Of a stretch of DNA of 64,000 nt, positions 9,894-22,486 are shown one piece after another; the first letter of the stretch is position 1; each line of letters starts with the position of its first letter. The translations under genes and the position numbers were made by a program. This DNA is from Berberis thunbergii (Eukaryota; Streptophyta; Magnoliopsida; Ranunculales; Berberidaceae), in the NCBI GenBank assembly GCA_003290165.1, contig QNQO01008270.1, forward strand, positions 109,982-173,981, in the 5' to 3' direction. Under the pieces are notes generated by a model that saw nothing but the letters and a program-made list of their open reading frames with translations, made no database searches and had not been told where the DNA came from.

Positions 9894-10572
9894 TTTTGTA
9901 GTCGATTATCGCTCTCAGCTTGACCTTGACCTGTTGACCTACACTAGGAACGTACGTGAGCCACGGACCACCATTGTGGTGGCCGATAGCACTCCGATGC
10001 TAAAGTCAACAAGGGATATGAGGAAGGGGTAATGTTGTAAATAGGAAATTTGTAGCATACCTTAGCTTACCAACCTCATGTCTTATTTGTAGTGCTGAAG
10101 TTCTGGTTTGACCAGGCCATCGGTGGCGTAGTTTAGGGAAGAAGATCTTTGTGGAGATCATTATCTAATTAGGAGTTGTGTTGTGAAAGGCAGTTTCCCC
10201 CGTTAGACTTGTGTTCCTAGATACGCAGGAGGTAGTTCCCAATCAGAGTGTCGTTCGTAGATAGAAGTTTCCATGTGCGACGTATACTCTGGTATTTGCT
10301 TCCTAACTGGAAACATAGTGTTGTTGTCTTGCTTGTCCAAAGCTGATCCCCGAGATATTTGCTTTAGTAGGACTTACAGGAATTGGGGATGGCTGTGAGA
10401 TGTGTGGGCTTAGCAGGCTGCAATGATTTGGGCTCGTCTGGCGGACTGTGTCATGCAGGCTCTAACCTGCTGGGGCCGGATCAGTATTGGGCTGATGTTT
10501 GGGCCTATTATTTCTCTAGATCATCATGACACATGTACAGTGTAGAAGATAAAACATTTTGGTGTATCATCA
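9894..10572 (-). repeat. Left LTR of element A
   Basis: Aligned by eye with 13618-14274. Shared blocks include CCAATCAGAGTGTCGT, GGAGATCATTATCTAATTAG and GTGTGGGCTTAGCAGGCTGC. The 5' edge on the plus strand is degraded (TTTTGTAG against TGATGCAG). Confidence 0.8.
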
Positions 10573-10832
10573 GCTGCTCTCCCAAGTTAGTGGGCGTCTA
10601 GTCGGTCCACTGAATCTCTGGAAAATAATTGTACCGTCGTGATGATTGAACATGAAGCGTTGTCTCGAGCCCCACATAACATTAATGGATATGTAACTGC
10701 TCAAGAGGAAGAGGTACGATTTATATTTTCCATAAATATCCGTCGTTTCAAGGAAAATCTCTTTTGTTTCTTCTTGCGTCTTTTCTTTTGTGTGATTGTG
10801 CTTCTGTAAAGCTTGATTTGCACTTTCCATCG

Positions 10833-12560
10833 ATGGCGGATAACGTTGAACTTACTCCCAAGTAGGAGTTGTCTTATACTTGTCTCAAGCTCTTTGAGAA
10901 TAGCTTGGTTGATGAATCTGAGTTAATCAAGCTTCGAAGCCTATACCATGTTCTTGGGGATCTGGAAATCATCCTGCGTTTGTGACTAGGGCTCCATCTT
11001 CACCTCCTCAATAGCTTGAATTTGGACTCTGGTTCTCAGTGTCGGATGACGTTTGGCTCTTCTTCTTTTCTCTTTGTGTGCCTTCGGCTCAATTGCCTCG
11101 AGCGGGTTCATGATTTTGATTGCGATCCTTCTCAGAGCGCATGATGTTGGCCTTCATTTGACCCCTGTGATAGTTCATCGTCTGACTGTCGCTCGGTTGA
11201 ATTCTAGGGGCATTTGCATACTAAACTACCCCTCTTGCTTGCGTCCAGTAGCGGATGACATTGAGCATTGACAAAAGTATTGGTTCCTAGCTTCGGCGAA
11301 TTTCTCATACTTCAGGCTTGGAGGACGTCAAATCCCTAGATATTTCCAGTTTGACCTTAATAAGTTTTTTGTTGTTGTCTTATCTTCTCGCTCCTGGATG
11401 TAGTGTTAGCTCGATACGTTGTTCCATTTTTCAGGAAAGTTTGCGACCCCGATCATCACTGAATAGGAAGAATGAATACAGAGGGAGTTTAATGAACTCC
11501 CATTGATGTCTGTCGAGGAAGTCGTAATGCTAGGTAATGTTGTATGAAAAGGGTTTGCTCAGGTGCTCCCATGATGTCCTTGTTGTACCCAGTTCACCGA
11601 TTGAAGAGGTCGAGGGTCGTCGTTCGAAGAGAAGGAGTCTGGTTGAGTTGAAGGAAGGCATGCCTCCTGTTGTTCTTCCCAAGAGGAGGCGGCCCACCAA
11701 TCATGTTGCTTCTACTGTTGAGCTGCCATCCATTCCAGGGAACGAGGTGGCTGCGGCGAGGCATGAGTTATCTTCATTCGTTTAGGAGGTGGTCTCATGG
11801 GATTGTCGCCTCTCACTGGATCTTGTTATCCCCCCGCTGACTTAGAAGGGGAGCACGTTGGACCAAGGGTTGACGTTGTGAGTCGCCATGGGTTCTTGGC
11901 GGAGGTTCGCATTATTGAGTCACATGGTTCTATTGTGCCGCACCCTAATGCTCGCGGGAGAGTTCTTGTTTTGGATAAGGCTTTCGTAGACCTACAGGTG
12001 TGTATTCGAATGCTCTCTCTCGAGTGGATTCTTTGACTAATCAACTGCAGGATTTCGGTGCTGCTGCGGACCACAAGGTCAGCATCTGAAGCGTAATTGT
12101 TAGCCGTAAATCTCAACTAAAGTCAACCAAAGCCGACTTATCTTTAACCCTAGTGGAACTAGGGCGGGCCCGCGCTAAGTTGGAGCACTTAGAAGGCTCT
12201 GTTGGAAATTATCATCTGATCTGCGGGCTCAGATTGCCGAAAGGAAGTGAGTCGAGGTTGAATGGGTTTGTTATGCGATGACAGCTTGAGTCAGATTGCT
12301 GAGGGACTTCACCGCTTTTGTGAAGTAGAGCGCTTGTTGATGGAAGAACGTTCACACTATACCGCATTGGTAGGTTCGGTGGATTTCAGGGTCTCGGAAC
12401 GGAAGTTGCATATTTTGTCTGAGGTCGCGTGGGGCAGGTTAGAGCTTATTAGAGAAGAACGCCCCAATTTTGACCTCAACTTACCGCTTTCGGGGCTATC
12501 ACACAGGAAGAAACTCCTAGCCCTTCAAGACGGGCTGCAGGGGAAGCCGTTTTGCTTTCT
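10833..12560 (+). pseudogene. Decayed antisense ORF of element A (gypsy-associated plant ORF)
   Basis: The plus strand begins MADNVELTPK, then a stop, then SYTCLKLFENSLVDESELIK with DLEII. This corresponds in position and wording to the ORF of element B (18.2 kb: VTLDSLRSDYNLQPDLEIIL). Later frames give acidic or helical segments such as FCEVERLLMEERSHY. Many stops and frameshifts interrupt it. It lies antisense to the inferred transcription of the retrotransposon, next to the 3' LTR. Function unknown. Confidence 0.5.
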
Positions 12561-13019
12561 TCTGTTCAAAAGTAGTTGTAATGCCCTTCTCGGGACAAAA
12601 AAAATAAAAATTTCAATGAAAGTTACGTTTTGTAACTTTTTTTTTCTTGTATTGTCTTGCCATTGTACCATCTTTAGAAACTTTCGACCCACGTTGCGGG
12701 CCTTGGAATTAATACTTTCAGGCCCTACATGCTGGCTGATGGTTTTTTATTATCAATTGAGTTGCATCGAAACTAACTATTCTAGGCCACCCCTGATCAT
12801 AGGTGAGCTGTAATGGTCCCTAATGAGTCACCGCCACGAGTTGTGAAATTGCTAAATACACTCTTACTCCCTAAGCCATCATTGTCTGTGCTTAGCGAAC
12901 TAGGCACTGGGATGTTCCAAAAGTTGGCGTTGTCTTTAGGAAATGACTTACTTGGTGCGTTCCGGAGGTCGTTTGCTATTTGGCGAGTCATCATTTGTCA
13001 GACGCAAGAGCACTGATTG

Positions 13020-13330
13020 GGCTGCGATGTATATGGCGACCATGGTCTGTAGAGAAGCAGTGGTCCCGTGGCAAGTCATTGGCATCAATCGAAGCTGACT
13101 AGGCTTCCACCTTCCAAATCATCTACTGTCGCGTAGAGCGAGCTACTGATTCGAGCATTGATCAGAGGTTGTTGTCATCAGTTGTCACTGACTAGGCCTT
13201 ACCTGATCGAGTTCGACGATCATTGTCTGTAGAAGAGCAATGATCCATTTGCGAATCGTTGTCATTAGGCGTAAAACTGCTGACTAGACTCCCACTTCCT
13301 TGGCCATCGTCATCTGCGCATCTCGTCAGG
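13020..13330. repeat. Degenerate tandem repeats inside element A
   Basis: A unit of roughly 150-180 bp containing GTCTGTAGA(G)AAG(C)A and CTGACTAG(A/G)CTTCCAC is repeated about two to three times with heavy divergence. It lies just before the right LTR, the side where element A would carry its 5' untranslated leader. Confidence 0.4.
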
Positions 13331-13617
13331 CTTCTGTTTCATGGATCTGAGCATCTTTGTTGTTAGCAGAATTTGTTTTATATAAGATGATCACAGATCC
13401 ATGCTGGGGTTTGTCGTTGCTGCTGCTGTTGCTGGGGCATGGATATTTTACCCCTGCGCTGTCAGCAACACTGGTATAGCGCCAGTCTGAGCATTTGACG
13501 TGTCCCACTGCTCTCCATTATTGCGTAATATGGTGGTCATCATCTTCTTGTATTCTGAAGAGAGATGATACTAATGATTGGTTAGGAACTTTGTCGTCCT
13601 CACAGATGGCGCCAAAC

Positions 13618-14274
13618 TGATGCAGACGATTTTTGCTCCTTGCTTGACCTGCTGACCTGCATAAGAAATGCACGTGAGCCACAGACCACTGTTGTGGTGG
13701 CCGATGACACTTTGATGCTAAAGTCGAACAGGGATTTGAAAGAAGGCGTAATGCTGTAAACAAGGAATTTGTAGCAATACAATCTTCATGTCTTATTTAT
13801 AGTGCTGGAGTCCCAGTTCGACCAGGCTATCGACAATGTAATTTAGGGAAGAAATTCTTCGTGGAGATCATTATCTAATTAGGAGTTGTGATGGAAGGGA
13901 AGTTTCTTTGTTAGACTTGTGCTCCTAGATACGCGGGAGATAGTTCCCAATCAGAGTGTCGTCCGTAGATAGAAGTTTTCATGTGCGACATATACTCTGG
14001 TATTTGCTTCCTAGCTTGAAACAAAGTGTTTGTTATCTTGCATTTCCGAAGCTGATCCCCGATACTTGCCTTAGTAAGGCTTATGGAATTGGGGATGACT
14101 GTGAGACGTGTGGGCTTAGCAGGCTGCAATGAGTTGGGCCCGTCTGGCAGACTGTCGTGCGGGCTCGAATCCACTGGGGCGGATTAGTATTGGGCTGATG
14201 CTTGGCGTGTTACTTTTCGAGACCATCATAACACGTGTACGGTGCAGAAAAGAGGACGTTTTGGTGTATCATCA
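13618..14274 (-). repeat. Right LTR of element A (5' LTR on minus strand)
   Basis: Runs TGATGCAGACG to GTATCATCA. It is preceded on the plus strand by GGCGCCAAAC, the complement of the primer-binding region TTTGGCGCC. Confidence 0.8.
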
Positions 14275-14998
14275 GTAAGTTTAGGTTTTATTTTACTTTT
14301 TATTAGGGTGGGTTAGTTCAAGTTAATAGGTATACATAAAACTCATGCTAGATTAATATGGTTGAAGTGCTAGTTCTATGCTAGGGTGTTCTTTTTAAAC
14401 ATTATTATGGTTTAGCAACTTGAATGTCATATGAGATTTATATAATAAATTAAAGGAAAGAATAAACACTCTCAAGCAAAATGTTAACTAATAAAGGCTT
14501 ATGTGATTTTTGTTGATAGAATTAATCTGACTTGCAAAAATTCTTCTATTTTACTCCTTTATTTGTGTGATTTTTTTCTTTTATTTTCTTTTCTCACTTG
14601 CATTGTTAATTCTAGCTTTCCCTTTGATAATTATTATGTTATGTTGTATTTAGTAGTAATTACTCTATCGATTGAATAGTTTATATACCCTTTTGTTATT
14701 GTTACACGGTAAAAAAAATGACGGGCTTTAAGAAAAATTCAACGTTGGTTATGACATAAACAGTAGGATTGACTGACTATGAAAGCTACTACCACACAAA
14801 GGACAAAGTGCTTATGAAAGTTGTTTGATGGGGGTTTGCAAATTAAACTAAGTTGAGTGCACTTGGCTATTTTGTATAATGGAAGTTGTTTAGCTGGTTT
14901 GGTATAATTCTACGTGGAAGTACTTTATTTGACGCAAATGTAACATTTTACGAAGTTTATATTTTGTTTTATTTTATCTTTTGAAGAGAACCTTTGAT
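14275..14998. other. Intergenic stretch
   Basis: AT-rich, no open reading frame or repeat boundary that I recognise. Confidence 0.4.
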
Positions 14999-15826
14999 AA
15001 CATCTCCAATCATCCTCTAAAATAGCCAAAAAGCTATTTTAGGGGTTTCATAGAGAAAATCATCCCCCCTATAATAACACCACCTCAAACTTTTCCCAAA
15101 ATTTAGGGGAAGTTAACCATCCCCTATATCTCATATAATAATAAAATATTCTTAATATTTAATTTTCTAAATTAAAAAAAATCAAAAATAAAAACAAAAG
15201 TATCTAAATAATAGTATAATTAAAAAAATAATTATTAATACTCTTTATATAATGATAAATAATTAATAAAAAGTATTAATAGTATAATTAAATAAAAATT
15301 AATACTAATTTAAACAAAAGTAATTATTAATACTAATTTAAACAAAAGTAATTATTAATACTAATTTTAAATAATAGTATAATTAAAAAATTAATTATCT
15401 AAATAATGATATAAAAAGTGGAAGATTATATTAAAGAATTAATTATTAATACTATTTTTTTAAAACCCTCAAAATTTTTAATTAGTCAAATTTAAATTAA
15501 GTTGAAATTAATAATAGTATAATTAAAAAAGTATCTAAATAATAATATAATTGAAAATAATAATATTATATATTTAAGTTAAAATTAATAATAATATTAT
15601 AATAACATAGTTGAAACTAATATAATTATATTAAGTTGAAATTAATAATAGTATAATTGAAATTAAATTGGTATAGAAAAGTTGAAGATATATTAAATAA
15701 TGATGAAAAAGTTAAAGAGGGGATGTGGTTGGAGTGGTGAAGAAATCGGGGGACCCCTAAATTTAGCTTTTGGTTAAAATGGGGATGGTTCATCCCCCAT
15801 TTTAACTTTTACCATTGTTGATGCTC
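14999..15826. mobile_element. AT-rich MITE-like element
   Basis: The ends are imperfectly inverted: left ACATCTCCAATCATCCTCTA with AATAGCCAAAAAGCTATTTT, right ...AAATTTAGCTTTTGGTT and CATCCCC...CCATTGTTGATGCTC. The interior is extremely AT-rich with direct repeats such as TTTAAACAAAAGTAATTATT twice near 15313 and 15341. Plant MITEs beginning GCATCTCCAACCATCCCCTA look like this. I could not fix a TSD. Confidence 0.5.
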
Positions 15827-15930
15827 TGATGATTTGAATGAGATAATATTGAATGTTTTGAGTGCAAATAAATAAATAATATTAATTATGGATGACATTT
15901 TTAAAATAGTGAATGATAGTTACACATTTA

Positions 15931-16071
15931 GCTAATGTGGTACTAGCTCAACTGGTAGACTTGTTGCGGATGATATCACAAGTCCAGGGTTTGAACCCCG
16001 TCGGAGGCATTTAATGGTTATGTGATCCAATAAAAGACCCAGCTCGCCTTTAAAAATAATAGTAATAATAA
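15931..16071 (+). mobile_element. tRNA-derived SINE with TSD
   Basis: Pol III box A TAGCTCAACTGG (15944-15955) fits the consensus exactly. Box B GGTTTGAACCC (15988-15998) is one base off, at normal spacing. A non-tRNA body and an (ATAATAGTA)-rich tail follow. The insert is flanked by TTACACATTTA (15920-15930) and TTACACATTTTA (16072-16083), a near-perfect 11-bp TSD as expected for LINE-machinery insertion. The tRNA-like part begins close to the 5' TSD. Confidence 0.85.
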
Positions 16072-16083
16072 TTACACATTTTA

Positions 16084-17349
16084 GTAAAGATGTAATGGTT
16101 ATTGCATTAGCCTATCATGTATGTAAATATCTTTGAAAGATTATAAGAAATGTAATCTATATTTGCTTTAGATTACAGTTTTTATTCAAAGGTAATTTTT
16201 GATATAGTTTGAATTTGCAAAAAAATGCTCTTATTAAAGATTACGGTTGTTAGAAATATGCTTTCATTATTTAAGTGAAGATTACACTTTATCCCAAAAA
16301 TTGTAATCTTAAATATCAAACCAATAAGGTTTTTAAATTGTTATCGCACATTAATCTCACTTGAAAAAAACATAATCTTTTAATTTAGAAAAGATTAAAC
16401 GTCCAAATTTCACAATTTTGGGGTCATGAAACAACATACTTAAACGCTTGCAGATGCACTTAAACCGTGAGATTTTACGCCTTTTATGTAGTAGTGTATA
16501 AAAGTTCTCCATAATTGTACACAAAAATTAAAGAGGGTTGTAAATAATTTATTTTACAAATATAACAAGGCACTAGTACTAAAACGTGAGAAGCAACGAT
16601 AACCTAAAAAATAATGCTCATAAGAATAAAACATAATTGAGTTTAACACTTACAGGAGGAAAGTAGGCATTAGTGAAGCACTTAGATGATTTCAACTCCT
16701 GAATCAAACCGAATTTAGTTTTGACACCCATGGCCTGTTGATATATCCTGATGTTTTAAACTATAAACAAAGTTTTATTTTTCTTTGAAGTGTGACCACA
16801 TTTTTATTGGATCCCCAAACCAATAAACTATAAACATAGTTTTATTTTTCAACCGAATTTAATTTTTTAATAAAGCTATGAAATTTGCATCTGGGGCTTA
16901 ACATAAAGTCACACGACAAAATTCAAACTTTCACAAGGTTGGTTGCTTCTATGACCGCTAAAAACACCACTTCCAATATTTTTTTCCCCAACATTTTCAT
17001 TTCTTGTACATTTTTTCACCTTAAATAAATGGGATTGCATAACGTTCTATCTAGTTGCATGTTCATTGAGTTCTTGAGCACCCACAAACTTATGGGGAGA
17101 AACTATTGTGACTACATGTCATGTATTAAAGAAAATATCTAATTCTAAGACCAAAATCATACCTTTCGGACAATGAAAATGTCACAAACTAATTTTTAAT
17201 TTTTAACTTAGGGATGTTTGACCTATATTAGGATCCTAATCCTAAAAGAACCAAACTTGATCGTAGAGTTCTAGAATGGTGTGTCGGGTTTATCCTATTA
17301 ATAGAAGTATACAAATTTCTGGATATATATGAAGAATAATGTGAATATT
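16084..17349. other. Intergenic stretch
   Basis: AT-rich. No coding region, TIR or LTR pair recognised. Confidence 0.4.
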
Positions 17350-17354
17350 GAATC

Positions 17355-17917
17355 TGATGCGTCCAAATACTGTCCTCCCGTGAGTTTGACCTCCAAAAAA
17401 AATGTTAAACTGCCAAGGATTTTGGTGGCCGAAGGCACTCCGATGCTCAAGTCAGTAGCTTTGTTGGAAGAAGGAAGTAAATCTAGACAAAACTTAGTTA
17501 AAGTTACATACCTGTGTCGAATGTTCCCTTTACCTTTTATAATGGTCGCGCTTAATTCTCTGTCTGACTTAAGCATGTGAGGCACAACGGAAGGAGATGT
17601 TTCTCGAAACAATCTTCTCCTTAATGGAGATGCGCCCGTGGAGGCTTAACTCCCTCTACGACTATTTTTAGTGCAACGTTTATATTTTTATGAGATAATT
17701 CGTGTCGGGCGTGCATTCGGGCTCTGATTTGTTTGGGTTTGGATTCGGGCTCTTATTATATCTTCTCATTAGTGGGCTTTGTCTAGGCCTCTGTGATTGG
17801 CTTCGGTTTTCTTGGGTTTTACGAGCTGACCCAATAGATGGGACGCCATACCCTTGTGATGGATGTTTTCTGCCTCGTGTATGGCTGTGATGATCGGTCT
17901 ATTTAGATATATCATTA
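17355..17917 (-). repeat. Left LTR of element B
   Basis: Shares with the right LTR blocks such as GGCACTCCGATGCTCAAGT (GACACTCCGATGCTTAAGT on the right), ACCTTTTAT and GGGTTTTACGAGCTG. Ends ATATCATTA where the right copy ends GTATCATCA. Confidence 0.88.
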
Positions 17918-18214
17918 GCTACTCCGTATTTAGTTTGTGGATATGTTAATGTGGACACTAACTTCATGACGGTTTACCTTTCAATTCCATCATTACTTTG
18001 TATTTAATGCTCTCAGTAACTTATCGCGGGTTGGTGTCTCGATTCTTTGTTTGCTCGTACATTTTTGCGGACATTTTTGGGATTTCGTGTAGCCATCATA
18101 TCTCGCACTTTGTCCCATGAGCCGTCCCTTCATAGCTCGGCTCTATAAAATGAGATGTGACGAATTTGTTTTCCCTCTTTATGCTATCTTTGAAATTAGG
18201 GTTCGTTCATTCCT

Positions 18215-20600
18215 TTGTCTTCTTCATTTTCTTTGATCTTCTATTCCTTAACGATGTTCGTTGGTGAAAAACTAAGCGGTAAGTTGCTAGTTACGTGTGA
18301 GGCTCATTTTTCTCCCCAGAGAGTTTTTCAGGTGACGTTGGACAGTCTTCGTTCTGATTATAATTTGCAGCCTGACCTCGAGATTATCTTGCCTGAAAAG
18401 GATGACAGTCCTTGTAATCCAAGGTATGGATACATCGCATTGTGTTCGTGCATGTTTTCTTCTAGCTTTCGACTCCCAGTTCTAGAGCTGTTCTGGCAGT
18501 ATCTGAACTTCTTGGGCATTCCTCCTACCCAAATGGGTCCTAATGGTTGGAAAGTAATTGTCTATTCTTATATGAGGGTTATTCTATCTGGCATTCCTTT
18601 GACTGTGAGGCTTTTGCATTCGGTGGTTGGTCTGTTGGTGAACAAGGATATTTGCTTCATCCGTTCTCCTGTTTGCTTTGAGAAACTTAGCAATGACATC
18701 CGTGATTGGTCAAGATTTTGGTTTTATGCTTCTGTGAACTCTGACTACTTCCAACTGCGAGGTCGTTTGATTTTTGATCATTCCAAGTTCCCAATAAACG
18801 GAAGAATCTTCAGTTAACTGTTGAGGAGTAGAAGATCAGTAGCCGATTCTTGAAGCATCATCGGTTTCTTGTGGAGGCATTTCTTTTCGAGGGCTTCCTG
18901 GAGCGTAGTGGTTTGTACATTATGAATGAAGTGGAGCGAGTCTTGTTTATTGAGTCTCATGCTGAGGCCATTGATGCTCGTGCTGGCGTTAGTGATGCTA
19001 GCATTGATTGGGAAGTGAGTTCAGACAAACATGTTATAGATCTTGATGCTCATGTTAATGTCAAAGTTTCGATTTCCAGAAAAATAAAACTTATGAGGTC
19101 CACTAGTCCATTGAGACGATTGTTGATAAATCCTGGTCGAGTTCCAAGAAAGAAACGACTTTCTACTCGTGGTTCTGCTCGTCCGAATCTCGTTCAGGAT
19201 GTTATGGAGGCTACCTCTCACTCAAGTCCTTCTTGCGAAGATGTTGTAAAAGGGGATTGCGGATCTCTCGAGGAGGCTGAGGAACTGAGGTTGGCGTTGG
19301 TGAGGAGTAAGAAAGAGACTACTCGTTTGTTGGAGAATTAAAAAAGGTTTCTTTCTACCTATGGTATTTCGGACGTTCCTGAGTTGTCTAATGATGATCC
19401 TCGGGCTATCACGATAAAATGCTTCAGTTAGCGATGGAGCAGTCTAAAGATGTTGGTGGTGGTCAGAGTGTTGAGGTTCACTCTCCTCCTTTTCCTTCTA
19501 TTGAAGTCAGCGATGCGGTCAGGTTCTTAGTTTCTTCTCCTGTCCGTCTGAGTTTTCCTGCGCCCGCTGTCACCGCTATTCTTGCTCCTGCCACGGTTGC
19601 TTCTCGGTGGGAGGGCAAAAGTGGTTTTTTCGTTGTTAATGTTATTCCTTCCCCCTTTTGGCTGTCGGGGGTGATTTTTAGTGCTTCTAGATCCTCGTGT
19701 TCTTCATCCACGAGTTGGTTGGATTGAGTTTGGCCGAAAAAATATCCGTATCAAGTCGGATGGCAAGTTTTACTAGTTCACTCAGCTTGATGTGCAAGAC
19801 GGTTCACGCAGGTTGATAAATGAGTGGCATATGCGATTAGTGGAAAGACTTTCGATGCCTGTACTGGATCCATTTGTTCACGTTGATCATGGTCTTGAGA
19901 AGATAATGGATGGGGTGAATCATCTTGCCTATGCAGGGGTAATGGCAACGGTCTATCGAGCTGGTTGTGATCAAGTGGCTTCTTTGGAGAAAAGGTTGGT
20001 GGTATTGTTGCTGGTGTTTTCTCACGTTCTTTCCCAATTCAATGTGTTGAGAGCGCAATGCGCAGAGTCAGAGAAAACTGCAAAGGCTGCTCGAAAGTCG
20101 TTGATTGAGGCGGAACATATGCGGGATATATCTGCTACCCGAGCTTGAGTATTTGAAAGATAAGTTGGATGGGGTTCGTGCCCAACTACGTGATGTGGAA
20201 AAAGAGTTATCCGCTAAAAAGGAAGCTTTTGATGAAGCTTATTGTGCTCAAGTTGAGCAATCTATTTTTTGTGATATCACTGAGAGGCGAGTGGAACAGG
20301 TGACTGCTACGCTCGACGAGGTCAAAGCAAATACTTCTGTTATGCTTACCACCGTTGAGGGACAACTTGTCGCATCCAAAATGAACTTGCTATTGCCAAG
20401 GATAGCCTATGCATTGTCGAAGCTAAAGATTGGAAGCGAGTTGTTGATGGACAGGTGGCGCTTCTTGACTATATCGAGGGGCTCGTTGCGGATTTATCTA
20501 GGTATCGTCACTTGGTTGATCAAGCTTTCAAAGATGATGATGGTGAAGAAGATCCTCTAGTAGTTGAGGAGCCATTGCTTCTTCTACCCTTGAACTTCCC
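18215..20600 (+). pseudogene. Antisense ORF of element B (resembles the plant 'putative gypsy type transposon' family, PF04195-like)
   Basis: The first segment (18215-18817) contains FRLPVLELFWQYLNFLGIPP and QMGPNGWKVIVYSYMRVIL, the hallmark pattern LP-x-P-F-x-x-x-L-x-x-x-G-I-x-P-x-Q-x-x-P-N-x-W of this family. Further frames (18850-19341, 19792-20148, 20105-20560) give a basic spacer (RVPRKKRLSTRG) and then long helical, coiled-coil-like stretches (EEAEELRLALVRSKKETTR; LRDVEKELSAKKEAFDEAY). At least three frameshifts separate them. The ORF runs opposite to gag, towards the gag-bearing half. Its function is not established. Confidence 0.6.
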
Positions 20601-20934
20601 AGAGTGATTGCTTCTCCCCTTGTGAAAAGAGGCCTTCGCCTATCCCTATAAGTAATGACCATGTAGTTGTCTCTGTTTCTTTTCCTACTCTTTCATCTCC
20701 TTCTTCGGATGTAATAGAGTAGCATTATCAATGAAATGAACTTTGTTATTACTTTCCTTTTTAGTTATGTTGTAGTTGTCTTGGATTGTGCTTTGAATTC
20801 CTTTATAGCTGCTTTCACGCTTTGGCTCATCAATCGGTTAGAGATGGATCAACGTTATCCTTTTTAATGCACTGCAAAAAGAAAAGAAAGTTTATTATTG
20901 CCTTGTTGGCTCAGTCGATTCATAATTCCTCGAA

Positions 20935-21655
20935 TCACGTAGATTCGTTCTTTTAATTATGACTTCGTTGATTCGACGTATCAGTCGACTTGAAGTTTTT
21001 GCAGTAAGTTAACTTGTTCGTTCAACTTTTACTTCGTTAATTCGATGTCTCAGTTGACTCGAACTTTTTGTTTTAAGTTGACTTGTGTGTCCAACTTTTA
21101 CTTCGTTAGCTCGACTCGAAGTTTTTGTGTTAAGTTAACTCGTTCGTTCAACTTTTACTTCGTTAACTCGACATCTCAGTCGACTCGAATTTTTTGTGTT
21201 AAGTTGACTCATGTGTCCAGCTTTTACTTCTTTAACTCGACATCTCAGTCGACTCGAAGTTTTTGTGTTAAGTTGACTTGTACGTTCAACTTTTACTTCG
21301 TTAACTCGACGTCTCATTCAAATCGAAGTGTTTGTATTAAGTTAACTTGTTCGTTCAACTTTTATTTTGCTAACTCGATGTCCCAGTCGTCTCGAAGTTT
21401 TTGTGTTAAGTTGACTCGTGTGTCCAACTTATACTTCGTAAACTCAACATCTCAGTCGACTCAAAGTTTTTTTGTTAAGTTGACTCGTGTGTCCAACTTT
21501 TACTTCATTAACTTGACGTCTAATCGACTCGAAGTTTTTTGTGTCAAGTTGACTCGTTCATTCAATTTTTACTTCATTAACTTGATGTCTCAATTAACTC
21601 GAAGTTTTTGTGTTATCTTGACTCGTGTATCCAACTATTACTTCGTGGTTGATCA
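20935..21655 (+). repeat. Minisatellite, about 69-bp unit, roughly 10 copies
   Basis: The unit contains TCGACTCGAAGTTTTTGTGT, TAAGTTGACTCG and TCCAACTTTTACTTCGTTAA. The 69-bp period is a multiple of three, which keeps a 228-residue frame open as a 23-residue repeat (SFCVKLTRSFNFYFVNSTSQ). I consider the ORF a by-product. It lies inside element B between the antisense ORF and gag. Confidence 0.9.
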
Positions 21656-21835
21656 GACCAGAAGTTTATACATATTCGACTTTTGTCACGATTTCTTACT
21701 GCTAGGTATGTCGATTGCTTTATATGGCTAATTTTTTAATGTATTTATTCTGTCGTCCACGCATAAAATGGGGATTCTGAATTTCTAATCCTATTGATAG
21801 CCCTAACTTGTTAAAGCATTTATGCTGGTTCGAAG

Positions 21836-22000
21836 AGCGATTTAATTTGCCTTCTTTTGCTTGATGTCGATCCTCGTATTAGAGATTGATATTTTTGTTG
21901 CTTTGTTTTTCTTTGCTTGATGTTGGTCCTTGTATTAGAGATTATTTTTTGTTGCTTTGTCTTTTTTTGCTTGATGTCAATCCTCGTTCGTCGTATATGT
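21836..22000 (+). repeat. Short tandem repeat, about 57-bp unit, 2-3 copies
   Basis: Copies of TTTGCTTGATGT...ATCCTCGTATTAGAGATT and TTTTTGTTGCTTTG lie in line with decreasing identity. Located in the same non-coding part of element B as the two neighbouring arrays. Confidence 0.75.
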
Positions 22001-22067
22001 TGTCATGGCTAGCAGACTCAGGGTGCATGCCTTTTTATTCGGTAGTTGAGCAGTGTTGGTTTGTCTG

Positions 22068-22218
22068 ATCTTACTCACGTCATCACCAAACTGTCTAATC
22101 ATTCCTTCGTCAAAACAAAATTGTCCAATCATGCTTATGTCAACACCAATCTGTCCAGTCATGCTCACATCAACACCAAATTGTCCAATCATTCTCACAT
22201 CAGCATCAAACTGTCCAA
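22068..22218 (+). repeat. Tandem repeat, about 30-bp unit, five copies
   Basis: The unit is close to CAACACCAAACTGTCCAATC followed by ATGCTCACAT, copied head to tail without spacers. It reads as a 10-residue repeat in several frames, so coding potential is not meaningful. Confidence 0.85.
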
Positions 22219-22486
22219 TAGGGCTTATGCTAGCTTCATGTTTGGTGTCAACCATACAGGTATGGTCGAGTCAGTTGTTGTCAATTTTGTTTTTGGTGAT
22301 TCGAGTCGAGCTTGCATCAGTCGGTAGGGTTTTTGAATCGCATTAGTTGGTTAATGCAAACTTCTCCATGTTCTATGCATTTGTAAAATGGTTTGTCTGG
22401 TTTCGTTAGTACTCTTGTTCTAATAGAAATCAGTTCGAGTGGGAAGTTTTATTGGCTGCTTCTTCTATTAGGTTGACCATTTTGCT

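Larger units (their letters stand above)
9894..14274 (-). mobile_element. Non-autonomous gypsy-type LTR retrotransposon (element A)
   Basis: Direct repeats of about 0.66 kb bound a 3.0-kb interior. The last bases of both repeats are GGTGTATCATCA. On the minus strand the base sequence after the 13618 end reads GTTTGGCGCC, a primer-binding-site-like start, so the element is read right to left. The interior has no gag or pol, only a decayed plus-strand (antisense) ORF and degenerate repeats. Flanks ATAAG (9888-9892) and GTAAG (14275-14279) are a possible imperfect TSD. By eye the LTRs differ at many sites, indicating an old insertion. Confidence 0.75.

Noticed and set aside
21045..21731. A 228-codon plus-strand ORF with a regular 23-residue repeat
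   Set aside because: The 69-bp tandem array explains the open frame. The opposite strand is also open and there is no family resemblance or gene context.
22068..22218. Regular 30-bp repeats resembling a CRISPR array
   Set aside because: The copies are head to tail with no unique spacers, in a plant retrotransposon.
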